Position numbers and translations under genes: made by a program. A stretch of 64,000 bases of DNA from Lycium barbarum (Eukaryota; Streptophyta; Magnoliopsida; Solanales; Solanaceae): NCBI RefSeq assembly GCF_019175385.1, contig NC_083344.1:60512782-60576781 (forward strand), in the 5' to 3' direction. The notes under the pieces were generated by a model that worked only from the letters and a program-made list of their open reading frames with translations, did no database searches and was not told the origin of the DNA. Below are positions 1 through 12,064 of this stretch, in pieces. Each line of letters opens with the position of its first letter. The first letter of the stretch is position 1.

Positions 1-551
1 TCTTACCTTAATCAACTCGGCTCAGAGAATCAATTCACGTTGGAATCCTTGAATACACACAACAATTTGAAACTTCAATTTCCCTTCCAAAATTTCTCAA
101 GCCTCGGCTCAAAATTAATTTTTTTTTGGCCGAGAGCTTCCTTTTTTTTTTTTTTTTTTTTGTGTTCTTGATTCACTCTTTGCAAAGTGAATTCTTGATG
201 AATCACTCACCATTTAGGTATGTTTCTTTTAGTGTCTCCACATGCACCTTAAGGTGTCATGAAATGTGATGCTTTGTTTTTTTGTTTTATATATATATAA
301 ATCGGGTGGGGCCCACTTAATTAATTAATTTAATTAATTACTAATTTCCACTTAATAATATATGCACAATTTATTAATTCCTAATCTCCAATAATAATAT
401 TTTTACACTAAATAAATTCATAAACAATTTATGTTCCAATTTAGAAATTGAAATTTAAAGGTTTTTATTTCGTGTCCGAAAATGACTCCGCCTTTAGCTT
501 GAGTTGATCCTCTTGCGAATAATTCAACGTATAAAAACACGGGGTATAACA
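1..551 (-). mobile_element. F1 LARD 3' LTR (cut by window start)
   Basis: Sense is the minus strand. The LTR begins TGTTATACCCCG at 551 and runs out of the window at 1. It matches 7110-7654 essentially base for base apart from the length of a poly-T run near 140-160, whereas the corresponding part of the third LTR (14007-14545) differs at about 14 places. A polypurine tract follows at 552, so this is the 3' LTR of the leftmost element copy. No coding content. Confidence 0.88.
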
Positions 552-567
552 TCCTTCCCCCCTTTAG
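552..567 (-). promoter_or_regulatory. Polypurine tract of LARD copy A
   Basis: On the minus strand this reads CTAAAGGGGGGAAGGA and directly abuts the LTR start TGTTATACCCCG. This is the position of the primer for plus-strand DNA synthesis in LTR retrotransposons. The same tract is at 7655-7670 in copy B. Confidence 0.85.
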
Positions 568-587
568 AACATTCGTCCTCGAATGTT
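568..587. repeat. PPT-side hairpin
   Basis: Perfect 8-bp inverted repeat AACATTCG / CGAATGTT around TCCT. The same hairpin lies beside the PPT at 7671-7690 (copy B), 39525-39544 (E2) and 51138-51157 (E1), and in eroded form at 59010-59029 (E3). Function unknown. Confidence 0.8.
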
Positions 588-3500
588 AAACTGATTCTGA
601 ATTCCTAATACTTTCTCAAGTGTCCTTTTTATTATTTATGCTCTTCACATACCTCTTCTGTTTGTCGATTCGCTTTAGTTCATTAGAACGCATTCCAGAT
701 CTTTACATAGTCATTCCTGTAATATCTCCTCCTTCTGTTGCTTCTCAAGGTAATTATTCCATGCCGTTGTCTTTGCTCTTCTCTTTTATTTCACCGTTGG
801 TTATTAGCTACATTTTTATCTATTCTGCTAAAGTGTTACTGTCTTTCTTATTTGCATGCTGTTTCGTTGTGCTGTCATCGATTGATTCGGACCTATACTC
901 ATGGTCCATGTAGTCATGATTCGACTCCTTCTTTTCTATTGTTATTCCCTTAAGATAACGTCTCGTTCACTTCACCTTACCTCCTTGTCTTTAAACAAGA
1001 TCTTGTAACGCGCAGACGTCCCTCACCGGTTCATTAGACTTTAATACTCCTAGAGCATTGCAATCTTCTGGTAACCTGTAGACTTTTCGCAGGTTCTACG
1101 AGTAAAACGAAACTTCCCAGGGGGTGACATTTTTCCATTCTAATATCCTTGCTTCACTCTATGGTCATAGCCCGTATTCAGGAATCCTCAGCATCATGTG
1201 TCATTTTCTGACTTCCTTTTAAAGGTCTTCAACTATAATTTGCTTTTATTTCTTGATCTCGATCTTTAGGATTGGCTATCAAATAGGGCTAGGGTCCCCT
1301 CGTATCACAACTTTACTGTCCTCCAGTAACCAGTAACCTGCTTGTTCTGATTGTTTTGGTTAGATCATTGCGTAATTTCCCTTTACCCTAATTGGTAATA
1401 ATTTAGGCATATTATCTCGTGTCGTTCCTCTGTTTTTGACTCAAACTCTTCTATTTCCTCTTTACTCAAATTTGCTCTTAGCTCTCCTTTCATGCATCCT
1501 ATTGCAATCTTTACGCAAGTATATGTAGGTGCTCGAATCAACCTAGTAATTACCTTAGCGTTACCTCGCTTGTCTTTATGCAGACCCTATATCCTCCTCT
1601 TATATCTTTCAACTGATATAAAGGCTCAACTATGGTTTTTGCCCTCAGTACTAAATATATCTCCGTAGTTTTGCCTCAGATCATCTTATACCTTTCTTCG
1701 ATGTATCTGAAATATCGCAATCACATTGTTGTTACTAAATTCTTACTCTTCTTATCAAGTGTTCACTTGGCCTCGTTTTTAGTATACAAGTATTCGTAGG
1801 TTGCATAACTATTCCTGTACAATTCATACAAAGTGCATCCGATCTTAGTCATAGTCTTTCTTTCTCCTGGTGTATTCTGCTCTACTTATCTTATTGTACT
1901 AAAACTCACTTGCTGTCTATTTCGGCATCCTCTTTCCCCTTTCTTATTCTTTCTGCTTTGCTATTTATGTGTCACAATATCATTAGCCAATAACTCCGTT
2001 GTCAACATCTTAATCTCTAATCCAGTATGGCCTTGCTATCTTTTATAATATCCTTTTAAGTTACTTGTTACCATTCTCTCGTCATATTCTTCCTTTTTAT
2101 AAGCATCCACCTTCTTATGTCAGATTATCCAAGGCCTTTACTAATAATTCTCAGCACTGTCTCAAATACTATCTTGACTGCTTGTTCATTTTATTGCTAG
2201 CCCTCAGATCTTACCAACTTATTCCAGCATAAGGTTTCACTTGAGATTTGAGTATCCATATTAACGTGTTGCAGTGCCAGTTGATTTCATCTTACACTTG
2301 CATTTCTCTCATTCGCTTCCCCCCTTTTGGGTGTACTTGCATCATTATCTATTTATATTCCACTCTATGTCTCTATTTCAAATTTCAAATTCCTACGATT
2401 CTTTTTCCATACATTTGGTATACTGTGTCATATCCATGTCTTCTTTTATATCATCTATAACTTAGATTGCCCATGTACGAACCCTTAACATAATCACGAG
2501 GTGATGAGAACTCTCCATATATAGTACAACATCTAATCTGATGGTTGGTACTCGAGTATTGTAATTAGTGTAGTAATTTATCCAAAGCCACATTCCATTC
2601 ATTCCAAGCAGTAATTAGCTAGTACTTATAGTCATTTCAAATTCTCCATTTGGTAGCACTTATATTCTAACGATAAGTGTCCCAAGCTTTCCTATAATAC
2701 CATCTTTATCCCAACGGATATCATCTGTTTCTTCTAATAAATTCACAATACCTCAGTCATTTCGCAAATCCACAATCCTTGTCCTTTAAGGATTTCACTA
2801 TTTCCCAGGTGAGGTTACATACACGTAGTACTTATTTATGCCTCATGATCTTTCATCCTTGTCGTATACTCAGCGCTAACCTCTAACTTGCTCAAAATCA
2901 TGTCAAATTCATCTTAGTAATGGTCTTGTCTTATCACCTTCTCATCTTACTATATCTTACGTTCATAGCTATATATTTCCCTTTTATCCTATACTCGTAC
3001 TCAATTTATTATGTCCGTCTTAAGCGCTTCCTTTAGTATTCCTTTCATTTCTCCAGTCTATGTCCATCTTTTGTTTTGTGCACGAGGAATCTCATGCTAT
3101 TCCCGTATCTTTTAGAAAACACAACTTCTACATAAGCCCTTTCTCATTTTCAAATCATATTCTGTTTATCTCTTTTTATTCTTATCACACCAGTCATTTC
3201 TGGCATTCATTCTGTCTCGTTGCTGATCTTTCTTCAGGTTGGTCTTTCACAGTTCTGTCACTTGTATTGCTCGTTTTCCTAACTATGCACGTCATAACAC
3301 ATCGCTACATTGTAATCCCACTCGCTTTCTTCTTATCTTCCTCTTTCTATTAACTCCTTCTCTTCCTGTGCTCCCTTTCACTTTTGTTACCACTTGACTT
3401 TTGTTCTGAACTTTCCCTATTGAACTTTGTAAGTCCTTCTTGTTCGTTCTACATTTGCTTTTCCGTTTCGCACTAATCACATCGTATTCTTTTCCTTACT

Positions 3501-4394
3501 AGGCTTTACTCCTTTCTATAGCAATCCTTACAGTTTTCACATTACATCCTTTTCGTAATCTATCCTATAACGTAATACTTTTTAACTCTATTAACGATTC
3601 TTGTTATGTCTTAATTACACTCTATGGACTAGGCGTACTTAACCCTCCACCCTTTTTGATCAATCTTATCCTTAATATCTCACAAGCTTATTATCAATAT
3701 CGTCATCACTTGTCATAATTCTTCCTCCTCCGTACTCTTTTCTCAATCATATTACCACTCCTTCTTAACTGTAAATTCATCGTAATTTATCCCTACTTAT
3801 CAGTTCACTCAATATCCCAATAAAATATTTTGTTAAGGGCTGCCACCTTTTTCTAAATCATTCCTCAGTATCACAAGCCCTTCCGAATCATCCTTGCATT
3901 TCACCAACAACATATGAAATACATGACCCTAGACAGCCCACAAGTTTGAGTTTTCTTTCCACAGATTCCATCTCTAATTAGTTGATTGAGAACTAATAAA
4001 AGGTTACTATGGAGCATTCTCCATCCACCAGCAGAAGAAAACTAGAATTTGTCCTTGGGTCGCGAGCGAACCATTTAGTTCACAAACTACTTGTTGTATG
4101 CTTTGTACTCTCCCAATAAAGTGAAATATAATTGCTGGACGTTTTTTCCCTACAACATGAGCTTTTTCTAAGGCAAAATGTGGTTGGAACATATTCTGGT
4201 CTGTTGAAATGAATCGCGAATTCGCTACTCATATACGCTTTTTCAAAACAAGGTCTTCCAAATAATAAAGATGCCTCTTATGGATGACGTGGGGGTATTT
4301 CTTAAAGCTTTAATCCAACATAAAAATTTACCCTATCAGTATCGATTTTCAAGACATAGTATGAACTTATGTCTTTTTTTTTTTTCTTTTTTCT

Positions 4395-4500
4395 ATTTCT
4401 GGGAAAATTTGGGCAGAGTTCCCTCTGTATTTCTTACTATCCCGGAACCTGCACGCAGAAAATACCAACAATGCCTCACCGGGCCAGCATATATATATAT
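4395..4500. repeat. Shared module near the LARD 5' end
   Basis: A block of about 100 bp (GGGCAGAGTTCCCTCTGTAT near the start, ACCAACAATGCC near the end) resembles 55965-56060 inside an F3 LTR, and more loosely 39559-39645 and 59041-59130 in the 3' untranslated regions of E2 and E3. It is repeated in LARD copy B at about 11500-11600. It is followed by AT-rich short repeats (ATATC units, about 4488-4520). Confidence 0.5.
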
Positions 4501-4806
4501 CATATCATATCATATCATATCACAGTCATACAGGGCTCCCAATATCGACAACAATATGAAACTAATGAACTTACTTCGTATGTCCAACTCAAACTGCACC
4601 TATTACACTTTCCTATTTATTTCCCTTTCAATCTTGAACTTTACCTTTCAATCATGCTTCAAATACCTTTCCCAACATATATCTTTCGCATCGCTGCTTA
4701 CCTGCGTACTTGTATCTTCAAATATCATCAGTCACTTCCCTCTGTCGATACCATTCTTCTACTGAAATTAAGGGTTAGTATAAGGAATCTCATTTCCTAT
4801 GGTTTG

Positions 4807-4946
4807 GCTCTATCGCACGATCTTAGATATGAAACAAAGGTAACATCCTAAATGCCCTGTAGCTTCCTGTTTATAGATGTGGTGCAGAACAGACCGATAA
4901 ACAAGACTCTACTAGACACGGTCTATAGACATTCCGAGGACGAACT
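4807..4946 (-). promoter_or_regulatory. LARD leader shared with the Tekay element
   Basis: The first ~140 bp after the PBS (minus sense) resemble the leader of coding element E2 (46288-46430). Shared blocks include the GCTCTATCGCACGATCTTA end, the TGTTTATA stretch and the ACTCTACT-GACACG stretch, in the same order and spacing. In LTR elements this leader usually holds dimerisation and packaging signals, so the similarity ties the LARD to a Tekay-type helper. Copy B has it at 11909-12048. Confidence 0.7.
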
Positions 4947-4958
4947 GCTCTGATACCA
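4947..4958 (-). promoter_or_regulatory. Primer-binding site (initiator tRNA-Met), copy A
   Basis: On the minus strand TGGTATCAGAGC follows the LTR end (...TCGTGACA) after a 4-base spacer (4959-4962). This is the standard plant tRNA-iMet PBS. It fixes the element as minus-strand and 4963 as the LTR boundary. Confidence 0.93.
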
Positions 4959-4962
4959 CTTT

Positions 4963-7654
4963 TGTCACGACCCAACCCCGTAGGCCGTGACTGGTGCCCG
5001 AGCTGGACACTGGTATACACCCCTGATAGCTATATGATCAATCCACAACCAAACATAATATGGAACCCATAGGACCAACACATAGTCTCAGAACTGTCGC
5101 ACAAATATGTATATATATTAGGCAACCTGTCTCTTGAGGAGTCACAACTATCAACAGATGACACAGTATATAAGCCAACAAGGCTGTCATAGCATGTGGG
5201 AACGTCCCAACTATAGGTATATACGCAAGCCGGCAAGGCTGCCACTACACACACATCCCAAAACATATATATATACGCAAGCCGCCGAGGCTGCCACTAC
5301 GAGTGGGAACGTCCCAAAACATAAGTCATATTAACACCGCTGGACAACATATATACATATAACCCACACACATGTCTACAGACCTCTAAGAGTAACAACA
5401 GTAGCATATGACGGGACAGGGCCCCGCCGTACCTCTGGGAAAAACACATATATACAACAAAAGGTTCTGTACCAAAATCTGGGCTCCAGAACAACGGAGC
5501 TCTCCCAAAACAGCTGAGTGGGAGTCCTATGCTGAGAGGTCACCAACCGGCTATCTGCACCTGCGGGCATGAAACGCAGCCCCCCGAGGAAAGGGGGTCA
5601 GTACGAAATATGTACTGAGTATATAAAGCATGAAATACAGTAGAAAGGATCATAACGGAAATAGCGTTTGCAGGAGACAAGTATGATAATCAAGAAATCA
5701 CTGTACTTGTGCCTTACGAAACCAAATCATACATATCATTATCATATACCGTACCCGGCCCATTATGGGACTCGGTGCCATACTCATATCATCATATCAT
5801 TATATACATATATATACCGTACCCGGCCCTCTAGTGAGGGACTCGGTGAACAAAGTCATCATATGCCATCATATCATCATATACATATACCGTACCCGGA
5901 CCTCTAGTAAGGGACTTCGTGAATAAAGTCGTGTACACATATGCCGTACCCGGCCCATCATGGGACTCGGTGTCATAATCATATAATCATATCATCATAT
6001 ACCGTACCCGGCCCTTTAGTAAGGGACTCGGTGAATAATGCAGTGACAATGTGCACGATAACATACCCGGCCCGGGACTCAGTGAAGATGTAACAACAGT
6101 ATGCACGAGCAGAGTAGTGAGTAACCCTATGCATATAAATCATCTTTTGAGACTCAATAGATAAGTAGACTAATCAGCTCTCGAGTATCAGGATAATAGC
6201 CATATTAAGTTCTCTCTAAATGTCATTAAGAACTATATTAAGGAAAGTCTCAGGGATCATGGACAGGTATCAAATAAATACGAGACAGCTTATGAAAGTT
6301 AAGGACATTTGTCATTATAGATCCTTTAGGAATGGAAACTTATACATACGATTATACTATCCAACATATAGAAGCTCGAGAGCAGTGGCTTAACTACTTT
6401 AAAAGCTCTAACATCAAGAAGTGAATAAGAATCATGAATCATATTAGGAACTCATGAATGGAATTACCCCAAAGCTCATGTCATTCATCACTTACGTCTA
6501 GGATATGCCAAAAGAATGAAGGGACAACTTTACATACCTGTTAGCGACTATTCGTGAATCCTTTCGCTTCGTCGCTCTTTTAACCTATTTATATAAGAGT
6601 AATGTTATCGTTAGTAACTACATTTACCAGTGCCCAAATATATAGCCCATTCTTCTATAGGACCTACATTTCAGTTTTTATATATATATTCCCGTTTAGG
6701 GTTCTCTATTATCTAAAAATTCAGCGAAAATCCGGTAGCACTTCCCCTATATGTTCACCTATCCCAAATTTCCAATTGCTCTCCTGTTGACACAGAAATA
6801 CCAACAACAATACATAGGTACAATAATATTTCCAATTCCTTCAATTCAAAAAGATCAACAACATGTTCATATCAACACAACTTTGCCTTCAGCTTTCTAA
6901 TTCTTTTCATTCTTTTACTATATAATCTATAATAGCAACAACCATAATATAACCTTAAAATCAATTTACCACCCTTACTTCATATAATCCTATCACACGG
7001 TTCAACTTGAACTTCAACACCAGCATCTACAATTTCTCATTTTCATCATATATCTACAAATTCATACAAGTTAAAATTGTGTCCAAAATGTGTATAAACA
7101 GAGATCAAATCTTACCTTAATCAACTCGGCTCAGAGAATCAATTCACGTTGGAATCCTTGAATACACACAACAATTTGAAACTTCAATTTCCCTTCCAAA
7201 ATTTCTCAAGCCTCGGCTCAAAATTAATTTTTTTTTGGCCGAGAGCTTCCTTTTTTTTTTTTTTGTGTTCTTGATTCACTCTTTGCAAAGTGAATTCTTG
7301 ATGAATCACTCACCATTTAGGTATGTTTCTTTTAGTGTCTCCACATGCACCTTAAGGTGTCATGAAATGTGATGCTTTGTTTTTTTGTTTTATATATATA
7401 TAAATCGGGTGGGGCCCACTTAATTAATTAATTTAATTAATTACTAATTTCCACTTAATAATATATGCACAATTTATTAATTCCTAATCTCCAATAATAA
7501 TATTTTTACACTAAATAAATTCATAAACAATTTATGTTCCAATTTAGAAATTGAAATTTAAAGGTTTTTATTTCGTGTCCGAAAATGACTCCGCCTTTAG
7601 CTTGAGTTGATCCTCTTGCGAATAATTCAACGTATAAAAACACGGGGTATAACA
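4963..7654 (-). mobile_element. F1 LTR, middle of the tandem array
   Basis: 2692 bp, plus-strand ends TGTCACGACC...GGGTATAACA (TG...CA in sense). It serves as 5' LTR of copy A and 3' LTR of copy B. Its left part (4963 to about 5650) is nearly identical to 12065-12757, and its right part (7110-7654) is nearly identical to 1-551, so it looks chimeric. It carries the conserved hairpins at 5561-5579 (CTGCG/CGCAG) and 5598-5618 (TCAGTAC-N7-GTACTGA), next to a TATA-like TTTATATA in sense. Confidence 0.9.
5745..6086. repeat. GC-rich tandem repeats inside F1 LTR
   Basis: At least five imperfect units built on a core CCGTACCCGGCCC ... GGGACTCGGTG, separated by AT-rich ATCATAT stretches. The third LTR (12845-12985) has fewer units, which accounts for most of the ~210-bp length difference between the two LTRs. 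Confidence 0.8.
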
Positions 7655-10600
7655 TCCTTCCCCCCTTTAGAACATTCGTCCTCGAATGTTAAACTGATTC
7701 TGAATTCCTAATACTTTCTCAAGTGTCCTTTTTATTATTTATGCTCTTCACATACCTCTTCTGTATGTCGATTCGCTTTAGTTCATTAGAACGCATTCAA
7801 GGTCTTTACATAGTCATTCCTGTAATATCTCCTCCTTCTGTTGCTTCTCAATGTAATTATTCCATGCCGTTGTCTTTGCTCTTCTCTTTTATTTCACCGT
7901 TGGTTATTAGCTGCATTTTTATCTATTCTGCTAAAGTGTTACTGTCTTTCTTATTTGCATGCTGTTTCGTTGTGCTGTCATCGATTGATTCGGACCTATA
8001 CTCATGGTCCATGTAGTCATGATTCGACTCCTTCTTTTCTATTGTTATTCCCTTAAGATAACGTCTCGTTCACTTCACCTTACCTCCTTGTCTTTAAACA
8101 AGATCTTGTAACGCGCAGACGTCCCTCACCGGTTCATTAGACTTTAATACTCCTAGAGCATTGCAATCTTCTGGTAACCTGTAGACTTTTCGCAGGTTCT
8201 ACGAGTAAAACGAAACTTCCCAGGGGGTGACATTTTTCCATTCTAATATCCTTGCTTCACTCTATGGTCATAGCCCGTATTCGGGAATCCTCAGCATCAT
8301 GTGTCATTTTCTGACTTCCTTTTAAAGGTCTTCAACTATAATTTGCTTTTATTTCTTGATCTCGATCTTTAGGATTGGCTATCAAATAGGGCTAAGGTCC
8401 CCTCGTATCACAACTTTACTGTCCTCCAGTAACCAGTAACCTGCTTGTTCTGATTGTTTTGGTTAGATCATTGCGTAATTTCCCTTTACCCTAATTGGTA
8501 ATAATTTAGGCATATTATCTCGTGTCGTTCCTCTGTTTTTGACTCAAACTCTTCTATTTCCTCTTTACTCAAATTTGCTCTTAGCTCTCCTTTCATGCAT
8601 CCTATTGCAATCTTTACGCAAGTATATGTAGGTGCTCGAATCAACCTAGTAATTACCTTAGCGTTACCTCGCTTGTCTTTATGCAGACCCTATATCCTCC
8701 TCTTATATCTTTCAACTGATATAAAGGCTCAACTATGGTTTTTGCCCTCAGTACTAAATATATCTCCGTAGTTTTGCCTCAGATCATCTTATACCTTTCT
8801 TCGATGTATCTGAAATATCGCAATCACATTGTTGTTACTAAATTCTTACTCTTCTTATCAAGTGTTCACTTGGCCTCGTTTTTAGTATACAAGTATTCGT
8901 AGGTTGCATAACTATTCCTGTACAATTCATACAAAGTGCATCCGATCTTAGTCATAGTCTTTCCTTCTCCTGGTGTATTCTGCTCTACATATCTTATTGT
9001 ACTAAAACTCACTTGCTGTCTATTTCGGCATCCTCTTTCCCCTTTCTTATTCTTTCTGCTTTGCTATTTATGTGTCACAATATCATTAGCCAATAACTCC
9101 GTTGTCAACATCTTAATCTCTAATCCAGTATGGCCTTGCTATCTTTTATAATATCCTTTTAAGTTACTTGTTACCATTCTCTCGTCATATTCTTCCTTTT
9201 TATAAGCATCCACCTTCTTATGTCAGATTATCCAAGGCCTTTACTAATAATTCTCAGCACTGTCTCAAATACTATCTTGACTACTTGTTCATTTTATTGC
9301 TAGCCCTCAGATCTTACCAACTTATTCCAGCATAAGGTTTCACTTGAGATTTGAGTATCCATATTAACGTGTTGCAGTGCCAGTTGATTTCATCTTACAC
9401 TTGCATTTCTCTCATTCGCTTCCCCCCTTTTGGGTGTACTTGCATCATTATCTATTTATATTCCACTCTATGTCTCTATTTCAAATTTCAAATTCCTACG
9501 ATTCTTTTTCCATACATTTGGTATACTGTGTCATATCCATGTCTTCTTTTATATCATCTATAACTTAGATTGCCCATGTACGAACCCTTAACATAATCAC
9601 GAGGTGATGAGAACTCTCCATATATAGTACAACATCTAATCTGATGGTTGGTACTCGAGTATTGTAATTAGTGTAGTAATTTATCCAAAGCCACATTCCA
9701 TTCATTCCAAGCAGTAATTAGCTAGTACTTATAGTCATTTCAAATTCTCCATTTGGTAGCACTTATATTCTAACGATAAGTGTCCCAAGCTTTCCTATAA
9801 TACCATCTTTATCCCAACGGATATCATCTGTTTCTTCTAATAAATTCACAATACCTCAGTCATTTCGCAAATCCACAATCCTTGTCCTTTAAGGATTTCA
9901 CTATTTCCCAGGTGAGGTTACATACACGTAGTACTTATTTATGCCTCATGATCTTTCATCCTTGTCGTATACTCAGCGCTAACCTCTAACTTGCTCAAAA
10001 TCATGTCAAATTCATCTTAGTAATGGTCTTGTCTTATCACCTTCTCATCTTACTATATCTTACGTTCATAGCTATATATTTCCCTTTTATCCTATACTCG
10101 TACTCAATTTATTATGTCCGTCTTAAGCGCTTCCTTTAGTATTCCTTTCATTTCTCCAGTCTATGTCCATCTTTTGTTTTGTGCACGAGGAATCTTATGC
10201 TATTCCCGTATCTTTTAGAAAACACAACTTCTACATAAGCCCTTTCTCATTTTCAAATCATATTCTGTTTATCTCTTTTTATTCTTATCACACCAGTCAT
10301 TTCTGGCATTCATTCTGTCTCGTTGCTGATCTTTCTTCAGGTTGGTCTTTCACAGTTCTGTCACTTGTATTGCTCGTTTTCCTAACTATGCACGTCATAA
10401 CACATCGCTACATTGTAATCCCACTCGCTTTCTTCTTATCTTCCTCTTTCTATTAACTCCTTCTCTTCCTGTGCTCCCTTTCACTTTTGTTACCACTTGA
10501 CTTTTGTTCTGAACTTTCCCTATTGAACTTTGTAAGTCCTTCTTGTTCGTTCTACATTTGCTTTTCCGTTTCGCACTAATCACATCGTATTCTTTTCCTT

Positions 10601-12064
10601 ACTAGGCTTTACTCCTTTCTATAGTAATCCTTACAGTTTTCACATTACATCCTTTTCGTAATCTATCCTATAACGTAATACTTTTTAACTCTATTAACGA
10701 TTCTTGTTATGTCTTAATTACACTCTATGGACTAGGCGTACTTAACCCTCCACCCTTTTTGATCAATCTTATCCTTAATATCTCACAAGCTTATTATCAA
10801 TATCGTCATCACTTGTCATAATTCTTCCTCCTCCGTACTCTTTTCTCAATCATATTACCACTCCTTCTTAACTGTAAATTCATCGTAATTTATCCCTACT
10901 TATCAGTTCACTCAATATCCCAATAAAATATTTTGTTAAGGGCTGCCACCTTTTTCTAAATCATTCCTCAGTATCACAAGCCCTTCCGAATCATCCTTGC
11001 ATTTCACCAACAACATATGAAATACATGACCCTAGACAGCCCACAAGTTTGAGTTTTCTTTCCACAGATTCCATCTCTAATTAGTTGATTGAGAACTAAT
11101 AAAAGGTTACTATGGAGCATTCTCCATCCACCAGCAGAAGAAAACTAGAATTTGTCCTTGGGTCGCGAGCGAACCATTTAGTTCACAAACTACTTGTTGT
11201 ATGCTTTGTACTCTCCCAATAAAGTGAAATATAATTGCTGGACGTTTTTTCCCTACAACATGAGCTTTTTCTAAGGCAAAATGTGGTTGGAACATATTCT
11301 GGTCTGTTGAAATGAATCGCGAATTCGCTACTCATATACGCTTTTTCAAAACAAGGTCTTCCAAATAATAAAGATGCCTCTTATGGATGACGTGGGGGTA
11401 TTTCTTAAAGCTTTAATCCAACATAAAAATTTACCCTATCAGTATCGATTTTCAAGACATAGTATGAACTTATGTCTTTTTTTTTTTCTTTTTTCTATTT
11501 CTGGGAAAATTTGGGCAGAGTTCCCTCTGTATTTCTTACTATCCCGGAACCTGCACGCAGAAAATACCAACAATGCCTCACCGGGCCAGCATATATATAT
11601 ATCATATCATATCATATCATATCACAGTCATACAGGGCTCCCAATATCGACAACAATATGAAACTAATGAACTTACTTCGTATGTCCAACTCAAACTGCA
11701 CCTATTACACTTTCCTATTTATTTCCCTTTCAATCTTGAACTTTACCTTTCAATCATGCTTCAAATACCTTTCCCAACATATATCTTTCGCATCGCTGCT
11801 TACCTGCGTACTTGTAACTTCAAATATCATCAGTCACTTCCCTCTGTCGATACCATTCTTCTACTGAAATTAAGGGTTAGTATAAGGAATCTCATTTCCT
11901 ATGGTTTGGCTCTATCGCACGATCTTAGATATGAAACAAAGGTAACATCCTAAATGCCCTGTAGCTTCCTGTTTATAGATGTGGTGCAGAACAGACCGAT
12001 AAACAAGACTCTACTAGACACGGTTTATAGACATTCCGAGGACGAACTGCTCTGATACCACTTT
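7655..12064 (-). mobile_element. LARD internal region, copy B (non-coding)
   Basis: Second copy of the internal domain, with PPT at 7655-7670, PPT hairpin at 7671-7690, leader at 11909-12048 and PBS at 12049-12060. It aligns with 552-4962 at an offset of about 7103 with only scattered substitutions and small homopolymer changes, e.g. a shorter T run near 11480. No coding capacity is visible. The near-identity over 4.4 kb indicates a recent segmental duplication of one element. Confidence 0.85.
12049..12060 (-). promoter_or_regulatory. Primer-binding site, copy B
   Basis: TGGTATCAGAGC on the minus strand, separated by four bases from the LTR end at 12065, identical in layout to copy A. Confidence 0.92.

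Larger units (their letters stand above)
552..4962 (-). mobile_element. LARD internal region, copy A (non-coding)
   Basis: A 4.4 kb internal domain between two F1 LTRs, bounded by the PPT (552-567) and the PBS (4947-4958). No gag, protease, RT, RNase H or integrase similarity is visible in any frame. The plus strand is strongly pyrimidine-rich, so the sense (minus) strand is purine-rich. Short open frames (e.g. 620-913, 4271-4765) encode hydrophobic, low-complexity peptides of the kind expected by chance from such composition. The region is repeated at 7655-12064 with roughly 15-20 differences. A long non-coding internal region between LTRs fits a large retrotransposon derivative (LARD) mobilised in trans. 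Confidence 0.82.

Noticed and set aside
620..913. 97-residue hydrophobic frame repeated at 7723-8016
   Set aside because: Conserved only because the whole 7.1 kb unit is duplicated. No start context or family resemblance. Composition artefact.
4271..4765. 164-residue open frame on the plus strand of LARD copy A (and its counterpart in copy B)
   Set aside because: Antisense to the element, low-complexity hydrophobic and Phe/Ser-rich, frame boundaries differ between the two copies through a T-run length change, and there are no domain motifs. Expected from pyrimidine-rich DNA.
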